A stretch of 64,000 nt of DNA from CAVQUE01 sp046290435 (GCA_046290435.1 JBKAGO010000071.1:60174-124173), one strand, 5' to 3'. Numbered from the stretch's first letter, positions 41,081-49,987 are shown. Made by a program: numbers and translations. Notes: generated by a model from the sequence alone, not told the origin.

Positions 41081-42037
41081 ATGCGCAGCTTCGCCCAGGT
41101 CGACGTGTTCACCGCCGAGCCCTACCTCGGCAACCCGGTCGCCGTCGTGCTCGACGCCGACGGCATCGACGACGACGCCATGGCCCGCTTCGCCCGCTGG
41201 ACCAACCTCAGCGAGACCACCTTCGTGCTGGCCCCGACCGACCCGGCCGCCGACTACCGGGTCCGCATCTTCACCCCCGGCAACGAGCTGCCCTTCGCCG
41301 GGCACCCCACCATCGGCACCTGCCACGCCTGGCTCGAAGCCGGCGGGCAGCCACGCGACGACACGGCGATCGTGCAGGAGTGCGGCATCGGCCTGGTCAC
41401 GCTGCGCCGCGACGGTGGTCGCCTGGCCTTCGCCGCACCGCCGCTGCTCCGTTCGGGCCCCGTCGACGAGGCCGACCTCCTGCCGGCGTACCGGGTCCTG
41501 GGCATCGAACGCGACCAGGTCGTCGACGCGCAATGGGCCGACAACGGCCCCGGCTGGCTGGCCGTGCGGCTCGAGTCGGCCGACGCCGTGCTGGCGCTCG
41601 AGCCCGACTTCGGCGCGGCCGACAGCTACGACATCGGGGTCGTCGGCCCCTACCCGCTCGGTGTCGTCGGCCTGCGCAAGGTCGGCGTCGTGGGCCTGCA
41701 CCCCACCGATGCGGCCGACCCGGCCGCCGAAACCCCGGGCCCGCCGGCCGACACGGCCCTGACTGTCGCAGCCCCACCGGCCGACGCGCCCGCCATCGAG
41801 GTGCGGGCGTTCTTCCGTGCCGGGACCGTCGCCGCCGAGGATCCTGTCACCGGAAGCCTCAACGCGGCAATCGCCCAGTGGCTGCTGGCCGACGGCACCC
41901 TGAGCGCCCCCTACGTCGCCGCCCAGGGCAGCGCCCTCGGTCGAGACGGGCGCGTCCACATCAGCATCGCCGACGGCGAGGTGTGGATCGGCGGCGACGC
42001 GACGACCTGCATCACCGGCACCGTCACCATCGCCTGA
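41081..42037 (+). CDS. PhzF family isomerase-like protein
   Basis: A 318-residue PhzF-fold protein. GNPVAVV, LSETTFV with the catalytic glutamate (E45 in SETTFV), the FTPGNELPFAGHPTIG signature and DPVTGSLNAA near the C-terminus are all present. The family includes the phenazine isomerase PhzF and many uncharacterised isomerases and epimerases. No other phenazine genes are nearby, so a role in general metabolism is more likely. The middle part has repeated VVG segments not common in the family. The gene is followed by a TauD dioxygenase with its own promoter-like element. Confidence 0.9.
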   Translation: MRSFAQVDVFTAEPYLGNPVAVVLDADGIDDDAMARFARWTNLSETTFVLAPTDPAADYRVRIFTPGNELPFAGHPTIGTCHAWLEAGGQPRDDTAIVQECGIGLVTLRRDGGRLAFAAPPLLRSGPVDEADLLPAYRVLGIERDQVVDAQWADNGPGWLAVRLESADAVLALEPDFGAADSYDIGVVGPYPLGVVGLRKVGVVGLHPTDAADPAAETPGPPADTALTVAAPPADAPAIEVRAFFRAGTVAAEDPVTGSLNAAIAQWLLADGTLSAPYVAAQGSALGRDGRVHISIADGEVWIGGDATTCITGTVTIA

Positions 42038-42080
42038 TCTCGGGACCCGTCGGGCAGCCGTCGCGCCGAGGCGCAGGGAC

Positions 42081-42086
42081 TACCGT
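42081..42086 (+). promoter_or_regulatory. Candidate -10 element (TACCGT)
   Basis: TACCGT ends 7 nt before the ATG at 42094, the same arrangement as at 18871-18876. It suggests a leaderless transcript separate from the PhzF gene upstream. Confidence 0.4.
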
Positions 42087-42093
42087 TCGGCCC

Positions 42094-42954
42094 ATGAGCA
42101 CCATCGACTCCGACCTCCTCGACGTCCGACCCGTGGGAGCGGTCATCGGTGCCGAGATCCACGGCGTCGACCTCAACGACCTCAACGCAGAGCAGTCGGC
42201 GGCGATCCGCCAGGCCTTCACCGACCACCTCGTGCTCTTCTTCCCCGGCCAGAGCCTCACCCCCGACGGGCACCGGGCCTTCGCATCGACCTTCGGCGAG
42301 CTCGAAGTGGTGCCGTCGCTGCCGAAGCTCGACGACGACCACCCCGAGATCGTCGTCTTGGACGACGCCGACTCGCCCGCCGCCGACGTGTGGCACACCG
42401 ACGTCACCTTCGCCGAGCAGCCGCCGATCACCGCCATCCTCCACATGGTCGAGGGCCCGGCCTTCGGCGGTGACACACAGTGGATCAACCTCTATCGGGC
42501 ATACGAGACCCTGTCGGCGCCCATGCGGGACATGCTCGAGGGGCTGACCGCCGTGCACGCCAACAAGTACGGCACCGGCGCATCGGCCGAGCACCCCGTC
42601 GTGCGCGTCCATCCCGACACGGGCCGGCGCAGCCTGTACGTCAATCGCATCTTCACCAGCCACATCCCTCAGCTGTCTCGTCCCGAGAGCGACGTCCTGC
42701 TGCAGTTCCTGTTCCGCTGGAGCGAGCAGGCCAACTTCTCGGTGCGCCACCGATGGACCCCGGGTGACGTCGCCATGTGGGACAACCGTTGCACCCTGCA
42801 CCAGCGTGTCAACGACTGGAACGGCAACCGGGTCATGCAGCGCATCACCGTCCTCGGCGACGCACCCGTCGCCGCAGCCGAACTCCGCTGGCCACGCCAC
42901 CGCGCCGACAGCAACGGCGCCAGCGACTTCTACGGCATCGCCTACCCATTCTGA
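42094..42954 (+). CDS. TauD/TfdA-family Fe(II)/2-oxoglutarate dioxygenase
   Basis: A 286-residue dioxygenase related to the one at 29997-30836. Iron ligands are visible as WHTDVTF (H101, D103) with a distal histidine in RCTLHQRVND, and VMQRITVLGD contains the 2-oxoglutarate arginine. The HPVVRVHPDTGRRSLYVN block is shared with the other copy. A substrate such as a sulfonate or an aryl ether is possible but cannot be decided. It is preceded by PhzF and followed by a lipoprotein gene after 186 bp of non-coding DNA in which I see nothing more. Confidence 0.9.
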   Translation: MSTIDSDLLDVRPVGAVIGAEIHGVDLNDLNAEQSAAIRQAFTDHLVLFFPGQSLTPDGHRAFASTFGELEVVPSLPKLDDDHPEIVVLDDADSPAADVWHTDVTFAEQPPITAILHMVEGPAFGGDTQWINLYRAYETLSAPMRDMLEGLTAVHANKYGTGASAEHPVVRVHPDTGRRSLYVNRIFTSHIPQLSRPESDVLLQFLFRWSEQANFSVRHRWTPGDVAMWDNRCTLHQRVNDWNGNRVMQRITVLGDAPVAAAELRWPRHRADSNGASDFYGIAYPF

Positions 42955-43140
42955 GCGAGACGCACCGCCCCGCAACCCCCGACCGGTTCGAGCTGGCGAG
43001 GTGCGGAGCTCGGCCGCCCGCCGGCGGCTCACGTCGCGTCGATCGCTGCCGATGGTGGAAGCGCCGAAGCGCTGACCGGAACGCGGGAACCCGTCAGTGG
43101 CTGACCCACGATCGTCGTGGAGCACCAAGGACGGAAGCCC

Positions 43141-43971
43141 ATGCGAACCGCTGCAGCACTTGTCGTCGCCATGATGGTCGCCCTGTCGGGCTGCGGATCG
43201 TCCGATGATGGCGCAACCGAATCGGCGTCCACGGCGGGCGGGGGCGTCGATGCGCCTGTCGGTGCCGGCGGGGAGAGCCCCGATGACCTGGCCGACGCCG
43301 TCGTGCCGGTTTCGTGCGGCGATCTCGTCGCGCTGGATGGATCCCTCCAGACCCGGTCCGTGGCCGCGATCGCCGGGATGCTCGGCGCCGACGATGACGA
43401 ACGGGCACAGCTGACCTCAGCGGTGATCGACGCCTGCACCTCGGGCGCGGCCCCTGCCGATCTCGCCTTCACCGACTTCACCCAACGCCGGTTCTTCTCG
43501 CTGCGCATCGCCGAGGTGCTCGACGCCACCGATGAAGCCGCCGCTGCGCAAGGAGTCGGTACCCGCGACGGCATCGAGGTCGGCGAGGTCGCGTGCTCCG
43601 TCGCCGGCAAGTCCGCCAATTGGGAGGCCGAAGCCGGGGCGATCTACTGCGACCTGTTCTCCGACGACGGTCTCGACGGCTTCCTCGTGGCCATTGCCGA
43701 CAAGGACGACGACTCCTGGCCGGGAGAGCTGATCGAGACCGGAACCCCGGAACCCTTCGCCGACGGTGTCATCCGCCAGTACGTCGACCCGGTCTACGAC
43801 GAGGTGGCCTACGTCGCGTGGGAAGGCCCGTCGTTCGTGGTCGCCGTCGGTGCCGCCGGCGAGCCCGACACGGTGGCCTCGGAGGCTACGGCGTTGCTCA
43901 CCGAGCACCTGACCGAGATCCACGCCGCCGCGGCCATCGACCCCGCAACGCTGTTCGCGGCGACCGGATAG
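43141..43971 (+). CDS. Lipoprotein, unknown function
   Basis: A 276-residue lipoprotein. The N-terminus (MRTAAALVVAMMVALSGC) has a clear lipobox LSGC, so it would be attached to the outer face of the membrane. AAGGACG precedes the ATG. The mature part starts with a serine/glycine/acid linker and carries a few cysteines and repeated tryptophans, with no known domain. It is followed, on the opposite strand, by the fourth coiled-coil paralogue. Confidence 0.8.
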   Translation: MRTAAALVVAMMVALSGCGSSDDGATESASTAGGGVDAPVGAGGESPDDLADAVVPVSCGDLVALDGSLQTRSVAAIAGMLGADDDERAQLTSAVIDACTSGAAPADLAFTDFTQRRFFSLRIAEVLDATDEAAAAQGVGTRDGIEVGEVACSVAGKSANWEAEAGAIYCDLFSDDGLDGFLVAIADKDDDSWPGELIETGTPEPFADGVIRQYVDPVYDEVAYVAWEGPSFVVAVGAAGEPDTVASEATALLTEHLTEIHAAAAIDPATLFAATG

Positions 43972-44002
43972 CCGGCCCGCCCCGGCGTCGGGCCGGCGGG
44001 AA

Positions 44003-44488
44003 TCAGCCGAATCCGAGGACCAAGCCGACGACGCCCACCATCGATGCCACCTGGGTGGCGACGAGCAGTCGGGCCATCGACGCCATCTCGCTACGGAGCC
44101 CCCCGCGGAGTTCGGCCATCTCGCCCCGCAGTTCGCCACGCAGTTCGGCCATCTCGCCGCGCAGCTCCGCGGTTATTTCCACGAATCGGGCGTCGACCTG
44201 ATCGAATCGGGCGTCGACCTGTTCGAATCGGGCGTCGACCTGATCGAATCGGGCGTCGATCCGGCTGAAGCGTGCGTCGCCCTGTCCGAACCGGCCGTCG
44301 AAGTCGTTGCGGAGCGCGTCGATCTGGTTGGTCAGGGCCGCGGCGGTGAGGGCGAGGTCCTGTCGAGTGGCCAGGTTGTCGTAGTCGATGGGTGGCATGG
44401 CTTCCATCAAGACGGTGGCGTTGGACTCGCCGATGACCTCGACGAGGCTGGTGCGCAGGGCGAGGCGCTGCGCTTCGGTGGGCTTCAC
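44003..44488 (-). CDS. Small coiled-coil protein with C-terminal membrane anchor (paralogue 4 of 4, longest)
   Basis: A 161-residue member of the family at 28710, 29565 and 31884. The N-terminus is the same in pattern (KPTEAQRLALRTSLVEVIGE, LMEAMPPIDYDNLATRQDL). The coil is longer, with a run of exact seven-residue repeats (ARFDQVDARFEQVDARF) followed by AELRGEM units, and it ends with the anchor helix VASMVGVVGLVLGFG. The GTG start follows GGAGA. It is the most diverged of the four in DNA, so it may be the older copy. The function is unknown; such coils often scaffold membrane complexes. Confidence 0.82.
   Translation of the reverse strand: MKPTEAQRLALRTSLVEVIGESNATVLMEAMPPIDYDNLATRQDLALTAAALTNQIDALRNDFDGRFGQGDARFSRIDARFDQVDARFEQVDARFDQVDARFVEITAELRGEMAELRGELRGEMAELRGGLRSEMASMARLLVATQVASMVGVVGLVLGFG
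44182..44262 (-). repeat. Four tandem 21-bp coding repeats
   Basis: The unit tcgaatcgggcgtcgacct plus two variable bases repeats about four times within the coiled-coil gene, encoding ARFDQVD heptads. Unit number could vary by slippage, changing coil length by whole heptads without a frameshift. Confidence 0.85.
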
Positions 44489-44614
44489 GGGTGCAATCTC
44501 CGGTCTGGTGCAACAGGCAGGAGGGGAAGCACCACCACGGTAGTAGCGCGTCGATCGCTGGGGCAATGGTGTGCTGCGCGGCAGCGAAATGTGCACGCTC
44601 GACGAGTCGATGCA

Positions 44615-46111
44615 ATGATTGAACCCATGCACGATGCCGCCTCGTCCCCGAGTTCCACGTCCGACCCGACCGGAGCCGCCGGCCCGCCGTCGTCGTGGAC
44701 GCTGGCCATCTCGAGCCTCGCGGTGTTCGCCGTGTTCCTCGACACCACGGTGTTGTTCGTCGCGTTCCCCGACATCGCGGCCTCGTTCCCCGAGGTGGCG
44801 GCCTCGGAGCTGTCATGGGTGCTCAACGGCTACACCATCGCCTTCGCCGCGCTCCTCGTCCCATTGGGGAAAGTGGCCGACCGGCGAGGTCACAAACAGA
44901 TGTTCATCGCCGGGTCGATCGTCTTCACCGTCGGCTCGTTGCTCTGCGCCATCGCTCCGGGGCCATGGACCCTGGTCGCCGCCCGCATCGTGCAGGCAGT
45001 CGGCGGCGCTGCCCTGGTGCCGTCGTCGCTGGCGCTCGTGCTGCGCGCGACTCCTCGCGAACGGGTGCCTGTCGCCCTCGCCATCTGGGGCGCCACCGGC
45101 GCGGTCGCCGGCGCCGTCGGCCCCACCCTGGGCGCCGCCCTCGTCGAGGTCGGCGGCTGGCGCTGGGTGTTCGTCATCAACCTGCCCGTCGGCATCGCCA
45201 CCGTCTGGCTCGGTCGCCGCTCGCTGTCGGAGTCCCGCGACCCCGCCAGCTTGCTCCCCGCCGCACTGGGCGTGGTGCTGGTCATCGTCGGCGCCATCCT
45301 CGTCAGCTTCGGCCTGGTTCGTGGCGAAGAGCTCGGCTGGACCTCGATCGGCTCGCTCGGCGCCGTCGTCGCCGGCATCGCCGTGCTCGGCCTGTTCGTC
45401 CTGCACCAGTCCCGCACCGCCGCGCCCACCGTCGACCTGGCGCTGTTCGCCGTGCGCAACTTCGCCTGGGGCAACGCCGCCACCGTCGTCTTCTCGGTGG
45501 CGTTCACCGCCATGTTCTTGTCGAGCATCCTGTTCCTCACCGAGGTGTGGGGCTGGTCGGTGCTGAAAGCCGGATTCGGGGTGGCCCCCGGACCGCTGTT
45601 CGTGGCGGTGCTGGCTCCGGGCATGGGCGTGCTCGCCGCACGCATCGGCCAGCGACCGCTGCTGGTCGTCGGCGGTGTGCTGTTCGCCGTCGGTGGGGTG
45701 CTGCGGCTGGTCATGCTCGACGGCCGGTCCGACTACGTCGCCGATTTCCTGCCCTCCATGGTGTTCACCGGCCTCGGCGTCGCCCTGTGCCTGCCGCAGC
45801 TGTCGAGCGTGATCGGCCAGGCCCTGCCGCCCGATCGCCTCGGCGTCGGGGGAGCGGTCAACCAGGCGCTGCGCCAGTTCGCGGGCACCGTCGGTGTCGC
45901 CCTCACCATCGGCCTGACCGCCGGCGCCACCGGTCTCGCCGACGCCCTCGTCCGCTTCGACCGGGTGTGGTGGGTGCTGATCATCGGCGGCCTCGCCACC
46001 ACGGCCTGCTCGTTTCCGCTGCGCACCCGTGCCGCCGGTGCGGCCCGGCCCGGCGCCGCCGGCGGGGCCGACGGGATCCCGCTCGCCATCGTGGGAGACT
46101 CAGCACCGTGA
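44615..46111 (+). CDS. MFS multidrug exporter, DHA2 (EmrB/QacA) type
   Basis: A transporter of about 498 residues with around 14 membrane helices. Family motifs include LDTTVLFVAFPDIA in helix 1, WVLNGYTIAFAALL, GKVADRRGHKQMF (motif A) and GPTLGAALVE with WRWVFVINLPVG (motif C region). Members export drugs, dyes or toxic metabolites by proton exchange. ATG at 44615 or 44627 are both possible. It is followed after 46 bp by an HxlR-type regulator gene, the usual local control for such pumps. Confidence 0.9.
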   Translation: MIEPMHDAASSPSSTSDPTGAAGPPSSWTLAISSLAVFAVFLDTTVLFVAFPDIAASFPEVAASELSWVLNGYTIAFAALLVPLGKVADRRGHKQMFIAGSIVFTVGSLLCAIAPGPWTLVAARIVQAVGGAALVPSSLALVLRATPRERVPVALAIWGATGAVAGAVGPTLGAALVEVGGWRWVFVINLPVGIATVWLGRRSLSESRDPASLLPAALGVVLVIVGAILVSFGLVRGEELGWTSIGSLGAVVAGIAVLGLFVLHQSRTAAPTVDLALFAVRNFAWGNAATVVFSVAFTAMFLSSILFLTEVWGWSVLKAGFGVAPGPLFVAVLAPGMGVLAARIGQRPLLVVGGVLFAVGGVLRLVMLDGRSDYVADFLPSMVFTGLGVALCLPQLSSVIGQALPPDRLGVGGAVNQALRQFAGTVGVALTIGLTAGATGLADALVRFDRVWWVLIIGGLATTACSFPLRTRAAGAARPGAAGGADGIPLAIVGDSAP

Positions 46112-46157
46112 TGGCACCGTCGGTTGCCGTCCGCCCCTCCGACGCAGCGGGAGGTCG

Positions 46158-46694
46158 ATGATGCGGCGCAAGGCCCTCGGGGGCATGGGATGCTCGATCG
46201 CCAAGGCGCTCGACGTCGTCGGCGACCCCTGGACCCTGCTCATCCTGCGTGACGCCCTGGTGGGGGTCACCCGCTTCGCCGACTTCTCCGACCGCCTCGG
46301 CATCCCCCGGGCCACGCTCACGTCGCGGCTCGATCTGCTGTGCGAGTCGGGCGTGATGGAACGCGAGGCCTACCAGGACAATCCGCCCCGCTCGGCCTAC
46401 GTCCTGACCGACAAGGGTCGGGCCCTCAGCCCGGTGGTCATCTCGCTGATGCAGTGGGGCGACCAGTGGCTGCGCGACGACGACCCGCCCACCACCCTCG
46501 TCGATGCCGACACCGGCCAGCCCATCGACCCGGTGCTCGTCGACCGCACGACCGGCGTCGCGCTCGAGGATCTCGCCGTCGCCGCGGTGGGGGCCGTGAC
46601 CCAGGGCCTCGGCCTCGGCGGCCACGCCCCGGTCGCCGCACCCCCGCAACCGTCCGACACCGACCCGTCGGGGTCGGCCCCGCGCTCGCGCTGA
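46158..46694 (+). CDS. HxlR-family transcriptional regulator
   Basis: A 178-residue winged-helix regulator of the HxlR type. CSIAKALDVVGDPWTLLILRD and FADFSDRLGIPRATLTSRLD are the diagnostic blocks, and the CSI cysteine is redox-active in some members. GGAGG precedes the ATG. The protein has about 70 C-terminal residues beyond the usual domain, ending in a flexible proline-rich tail. It is encoded just after the MFS exporter gene on the same strand and probably controls it in response to aldehydes, quinones or another ligand. Confidence 0.9.
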   Translation: MMRRKALGGMGCSIAKALDVVGDPWTLLILRDALVGVTRFADFSDRLGIPRATLTSRLDLLCESGVMEREAYQDNPPRSAYVLTDKGRALSPVVISLMQWGDQWLRDDDPPTTLVDADTGQPIDPVLVDRTTGVALEDLAVAAVGAVTQGLGLGGHAPVAAPPQPSDTDPSGSAPRSR

Positions 46695-46834
46695 GCCGCT
46701 CGATCTCGCCGCTTCACGGGGGCGTCGGAGGGCTCCGCGAGAAATTCGGGGGAGAATGAATCACACCGATGTTGTTTGTCATACCCCCTCGACACAATCG
46801 ATCCCAGGCACTTCCCCCGATGAAAGGACCGCCT

Positions 46835-47494
46835 GTGGAACCCGAACAACGAGCGCTGTTGGAGCGGTGCATGGCAGCCATGGCCGCCGGCGACGCGGCG
46901 TTCATTTTCACCCTCATCGAGCACTTCGGTGGTCACCTCGCCGGTGCGGTCCGCCGCATCGTCGGCGAGATGGGCCGCACCGACGTGCTGACCGACCCGA
47001 ACGAGATCGACGGCCTCGTCCAGGACGCGGCCTTCTTCCTCTACGACCACGCCGCGGCGTGGCAGCCCGAGGGCGGCGCCCTGCCGTGGGTGTGGGCCGA
47101 GCGCGGTATCCGCAACCTCGTGGCCACCGCGGTCGGCCACCGGGTGGTCGCCGAGCCCGATGACCTCGAGTCCGAGGTGACCACCGCGCCCCGCTGCGGT
47201 GGTGACCTGGGGCCCGACGATCTCATGGGCCTGCTCCGGGACTGGCCCGAGCTCGTCCTGCTCTTCGAGGCCCTCGACGGCGTGTGCAACGAACGCAACG
47301 CCCACGTCTTCCTCGAGTACCGCATCCAGCAGCGCCTCGGAGACCAGTCGCCCGCCGCTACCGTCGGAGCCATGTTCGACCTGTCGCCCGCCAACGTGCG
47401 CCAGATCCACCACCGGGTCCGCAGCCGCCTGGCCCCGGTGCTCGCCGACGACCGCTATCGGCCCCTCGCCGACCTGCCACTCCTCGTCGCATGA
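46835..47494 (+). CDS. Sigma-70-like/ECF-type regulator, diverged
   Basis: A 219-residue protein. The N-terminal LLERCMAAMAAGDAAFIFTLIEHFG and DGLVQDAAFFLYDHA are compatible with region 2 of an extracytoplasmic-function sigma factor, and the C-terminal SPAATVGAMFDLSPANVRQIHHRVRS is a good region-4 helix-turn-helix. Overall conservation is low. The GTG at 46835 is chosen because AAAGGA lies 6-7 bp upstream; ATG at 46820 lacks a site. A possible promoter (TTGTTT at 46772, CACAAT at 46793) precedes it. Its stop overlaps the start of a small HTH protein, which may act as its partner. Confidence 0.65.
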   Translation: MEPEQRALLERCMAAMAAGDAAFIFTLIEHFGGHLAGAVRRIVGEMGRTDVLTDPNEIDGLVQDAAFFLYDHAAAWQPEGGALPWVWAERGIRNLVATAVGHRVVAEPDDLESEVTTAPRCGGDLGPDDLMGLLRDWPELVLLFEALDGVCNERNAHVFLEYRIQQRLGDQSPAATVGAMFDLSPANVRQIHHRVRSRLAPVLADDRYRPLADLPLLVA

Positions 47495-47832
47495 GCCCCG
47501 ACGCGTCAGCCACGCCCAGCTGGCCGTCGGATCTCACCCGAGTCTGCGAACGCCTCGCGCTCCAACTGCACTGCCGCGGCGCCAGCCATCCGGTGGCCGC
47601 CGCGGTCGCGCTCGCGGCCCGGGGCCACCTCGGCCTCGACGTCGACGAGTTCGCCGACGTCGTCGATCTCACCTCCGACACCGTGCGCCGCGCCGAGGCG
47701 GGCGACATCGCCTGGGAGGAGCTCCCCGACGTTCTCGGATCGCTGCTCGATTCCATGCCCAGCGTCGACCTGCTGGCCCTGGCCGACCTCGACGCGTCCT
47801 ACCGCGACCTCGACGCCGCCGCCGAGGCGTGA
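47491..47832 (+). CDS. Small helix-turn-helix-like protein
   Basis: A 113-residue helical protein whose ATG overlaps the upstream sigma-like gene stop. The segment LDVDEFADVVDLTSDTVRRAE-GDIAWEEL resembles an XRE-type helix-turn-helix. It contains one cysteine pair (CERLALQLHC) near the N-terminus. It could be a DNA-binding co-regulator or a sigma partner; no zinc anti-sigma motif is present. Confidence 0.6.
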   Translation: MSPDASATPSWPSDLTRVCERLALQLHCRGASHPVAAAVALAARGHLGLDVDEFADVVDLTSDTVRRAEAGDIAWEELPDVLGSLLDSMPSVDLLALADLDASYRDLDAAAEA

Positions 47833-47883
47833 TCGAGCCGGCTCGAACCGGAACAGTCGCGGCCGCCCCCGTCCACAAGCAGA

Positions 47884-49158
47884 TCACGAGGCCCGCCCGA
47901 GCCTGATCGTCACGTGGGTGCCGGCGCCGACGGTGCTGGCGAGATCGAGCGAGCCACCCATCGCCTCGGTCAGGCGCCGTGCCAGGACCAGGCCCAGCCC
48001 CGCTCCGCCTTCCCGGCCGGCATCGGCACCCAGGCGGTCGAACGGGACGAACAGTCGCGACAGGAGATCCATCGGGATACCCGGGCCCTGGTCGACGACA
48101 CGAATCAGCGCAGCCTCGGTCGAGCACGCGTCGTCGGCTTCGGTCCGAACCGTGACGACCGTGCCGGTGGGCGAGAACCGCAGGGCGTTCGACACGAGGT
48201 TCAACAGCACCTGCCGCAACCGTCGGCGGTCCGCCGTGACAGCAACCGACGGTCCCTCGCACACGAGGGTGATCCCGCGTTCGGCGGCGAGGGGCTGCGC
48301 GAGCTCGACGGTCGCCGCAGCCACGCCCGCCGCGTCGATCACCTCGAGGGCGATGGGCATCGCTCCCGCCTCGACCCTGGCCAGATCGAGGACGTCGTCG
48401 ACGATCGAGAGGATGTGCGCCGAGGCCTTCGTGATGCCGTCGAGCGCCTGACGCCGGCGATCGGGCGACAGGTCGAGCGTCTGCAGGCTCTCGGTGAACC
48501 CCGTGATCGACTGCAGGGGAGTGCGGAGCTCGTGGCTGAGTGCGGTGACGAACTGCGATTTCGCGTGGTTGGCCCGTTCCGCCGACTGGCGTGCCATCTC
48601 GGCAGCGTGTCGTGCCTCGCGCTCGTTCCTGGCGCCGTCGTGGGCGACGGCGATCGACGCGAGATGCGTGAACCGACGGACGAGCTCGCGCTCGCGCTCG
48701 TCGGGTTCGTGGGGCCGAGGGGCGTAGACCGCGAACGTGCCGACGGTCTTCGAATGCGAGCGGATGGGGCTCGACCAGCACGCGGCGATGCCGTGGTCGG
48801 CGGCGAGAGCCCGAAACCGCTCCCATCGAGGATCGGTGGCCACGTCGACGGCGACGACCTGCGTGTCGAGGTGCACCGCCGTCCCGCACGAGCCGGCGAG
48901 GGGGCCCGGCTCGAGACCATCGATCGCTGCGGAGTAGGCAGCGGGAAGCGTTGGCGCCGCGCCGTGGCGGAGGACGCCGTCTGCGTCGAGCAACAGCACC
49001 GAACACCGGCTGGCAGGAATGAAGTCCTCGAGCGCGACGACGATGCCCTCGAGCACCTCGGCCAGCGGCGCGCCCGCTGCGAGTTGTTCCACCACTGCGG
49101 TCTGCCGGTCGAGCACGGCGGTGGCCTCGTCGCCGGTCAGGACCGTCACCCCTCCCAT
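47884..49158 (-). CDS. GAF-domain sensor histidine kinase
   Basis: A 424-residue cytoplasmic histidine kinase. A GAF sensor domain (about residues 30-170; SRCSVLLLDADG, GSCGTAVHLDTQVVAVDV) is followed by the dimerisation and phosphoacceptor helix SHELRTPLQS (H209) and an ATPase domain with the N box NLVSNALRFS, DQGPGIP and GAGLGLVLARR. No membrane helix is seen. The ATG at 49158 lies 13 bp inside the response-regulator gene, so the pair is co-translated. It would autophosphorylate on H209 and pass the phosphate to the regulator encoded just upstream; the GAF ligand is unknown. Confidence 0.92.
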   Translation of the reverse strand: MGGVTVLTGDEATAVLDRQTAVVEQLAAGAPLAEVLEGIVVALEDFIPASRCSVLLLDADGVLRHGAAPTLPAAYSAAIDGLEPGPLAGSCGTAVHLDTQVVAVDVATDPRWERFRALAADHGIAACWSSPIRSHSKTVGTFAVYAPRPHEPDERERELVRRFTHLASIAVAHDGARNEREARHAAEMARQSAERANHAKSQFVTALSHELRTPLQSITGFTESLQTLDLSPDRRRQALDGITKASAHILSIVDDVLDLARVEAGAMPIALEVIDAAGVAAATVELAQPLAAERGITLVCEGPSVAVTADRRRLRQVLLNLVSNALRFSPTGTVVTVRTEADDACSTEAALIRVVDQGPGIPMDLLSRLFVPFDRLGADAGREGGAGLGLVLARRLTEAMGGSLDLASTVGAGTHVTIRLGRAS

Positions 49159-49877
49159 CGGTACCCCACCGCTCGTACGGTCCGCAGGCGCCGGGGCCGA
49201 CGCGGATCTCTCTCCACCTTCTGGCGCAGTCGGTAGACGTGTTCGGTCACCGTCGCCGGGGTCTGCCAGCCCTCGCTGCTCGACCAGACCGCGGCGAGCA
49301 GTTCGTCGCGCGAGCAGGCTCGACGGGGGTGGTCGACGAAGTAGGAGAGCAGCTCGAACTCCTTCGCCGCGAGATCGATCGGCTCGCCGTCGACCCAGAC
49401 GTCGCGCGATGCCGCGTCGATCTCGACGCCGACACCGCAGGGAACGAACGGCGCCGCCGGACGCGCGCCGTACTCGCTGCACCGTCGCAGCACCGAGCGG
49501 GCACGGGCGGCGAGTTCTCCGGGCGAGAACGGCTTGACGAGGTAGTCGTCGGCGCCGAGGTCGAGCCCGACGATACGGTCGGTCTCACCGTCGCGGCCCG
49601 ACAGCACGATGACCGGCAGCCGGAAGCCGGCGTCGCGTTCCTCACGCCGGCGGACCCTGCGGAGGATGTCGAGACCGCCGATACCCGGCAGCGACAGGTC
49701 GAGCACGACGAGCGCGGGCGGCACCGACTCGATCATCTCGAGGGCACGCACACCGTCGCCCACGACCTCGACCGAGAAACCCTCCGCCTCGAGCGCCCAC
49801 CTGACGCCGGTGCGGACGCCCTCGTCGTCGTCGACCACCAGCACCTGCCGCCGCCCATCTCGGCGCACCGAATCCAC
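49146..49877 (-). CDS. OmpR-family response regulator
   Basis: A 243-residue regulator. The receiver domain shows VLVVDDDEGVR, the phosphoacceptor D60 in VVLDLSLPG and the KPFSPGEL lysine region. The winged-helix output domain has LAAKEFELLSYFVDHP and VTEHVYRLRQKVE and ends RTVRAVGYRWEG. A GTG at 49877 is used because the receiver starts there; TACGTT on the - strand at 49889-49884 is a likely -10 and would give a leaderless mRNA. Phosphorylation by the coupled GAF kinase should promote binding to direct repeats such as those at 49959-49987 in the divergent intergenic region. Confidence 0.93.
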   Translation of the reverse strand: MDSVRRDGRRQVLVVDDDEGVRTGVRWALEAEGFSVEVVGDGVRALEMIESVPPALVVLDLSLPGIGGLDILRRVRRREERDAGFRLPVIVLSGRDGETDRIVGLDLGADDYLVKPFSPGELAARARSVLRRCSEYGARPAAPFVPCGVGVEIDAASRDVWVDGEPIDLAAKEFELLSYFVDHPRRACSRDELLAAVWSSSEGWQTPATVTEHVYRLRQKVERDPRRPRRLRTVRAVGYRWEG

Positions 49878-49958
49878 GACGCAAACGTATCGCCTCCACG
49901 CCCGCCAGGCCGGAGGACCGGCGGGTCGGGGCCGACAGCCCAATCGTGGCTCGCCACC

Positions 49959-49987
49959 GTTGAGAACTGTTGAGAAACCGTTGTTCG
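49959..49987 (+). promoter_or_regulatory. Three direct repeats (GTTGAGAA-type), candidate response-regulator operator
   Basis: GTTGAGAA at 49959-49966 and 49969-49976, and GTTGTTCG at 49980-49987, are spaced 10 and 11 bp, one helical turn apart, as OmpR-type regulators bind. They sit between the divergent response-regulator and LLM genes and just overlap the candidate -35 of the LLM promoter, a position suited to activation. Confidence 0.5.

Noticed and set aside
41081..42954. Phenazine biosynthesis cluster around the PhzF gene
   Set aside because: No phzA, B, D, E or G genes are nearby; PhzF-fold proteins are common outside phenazine pathways.
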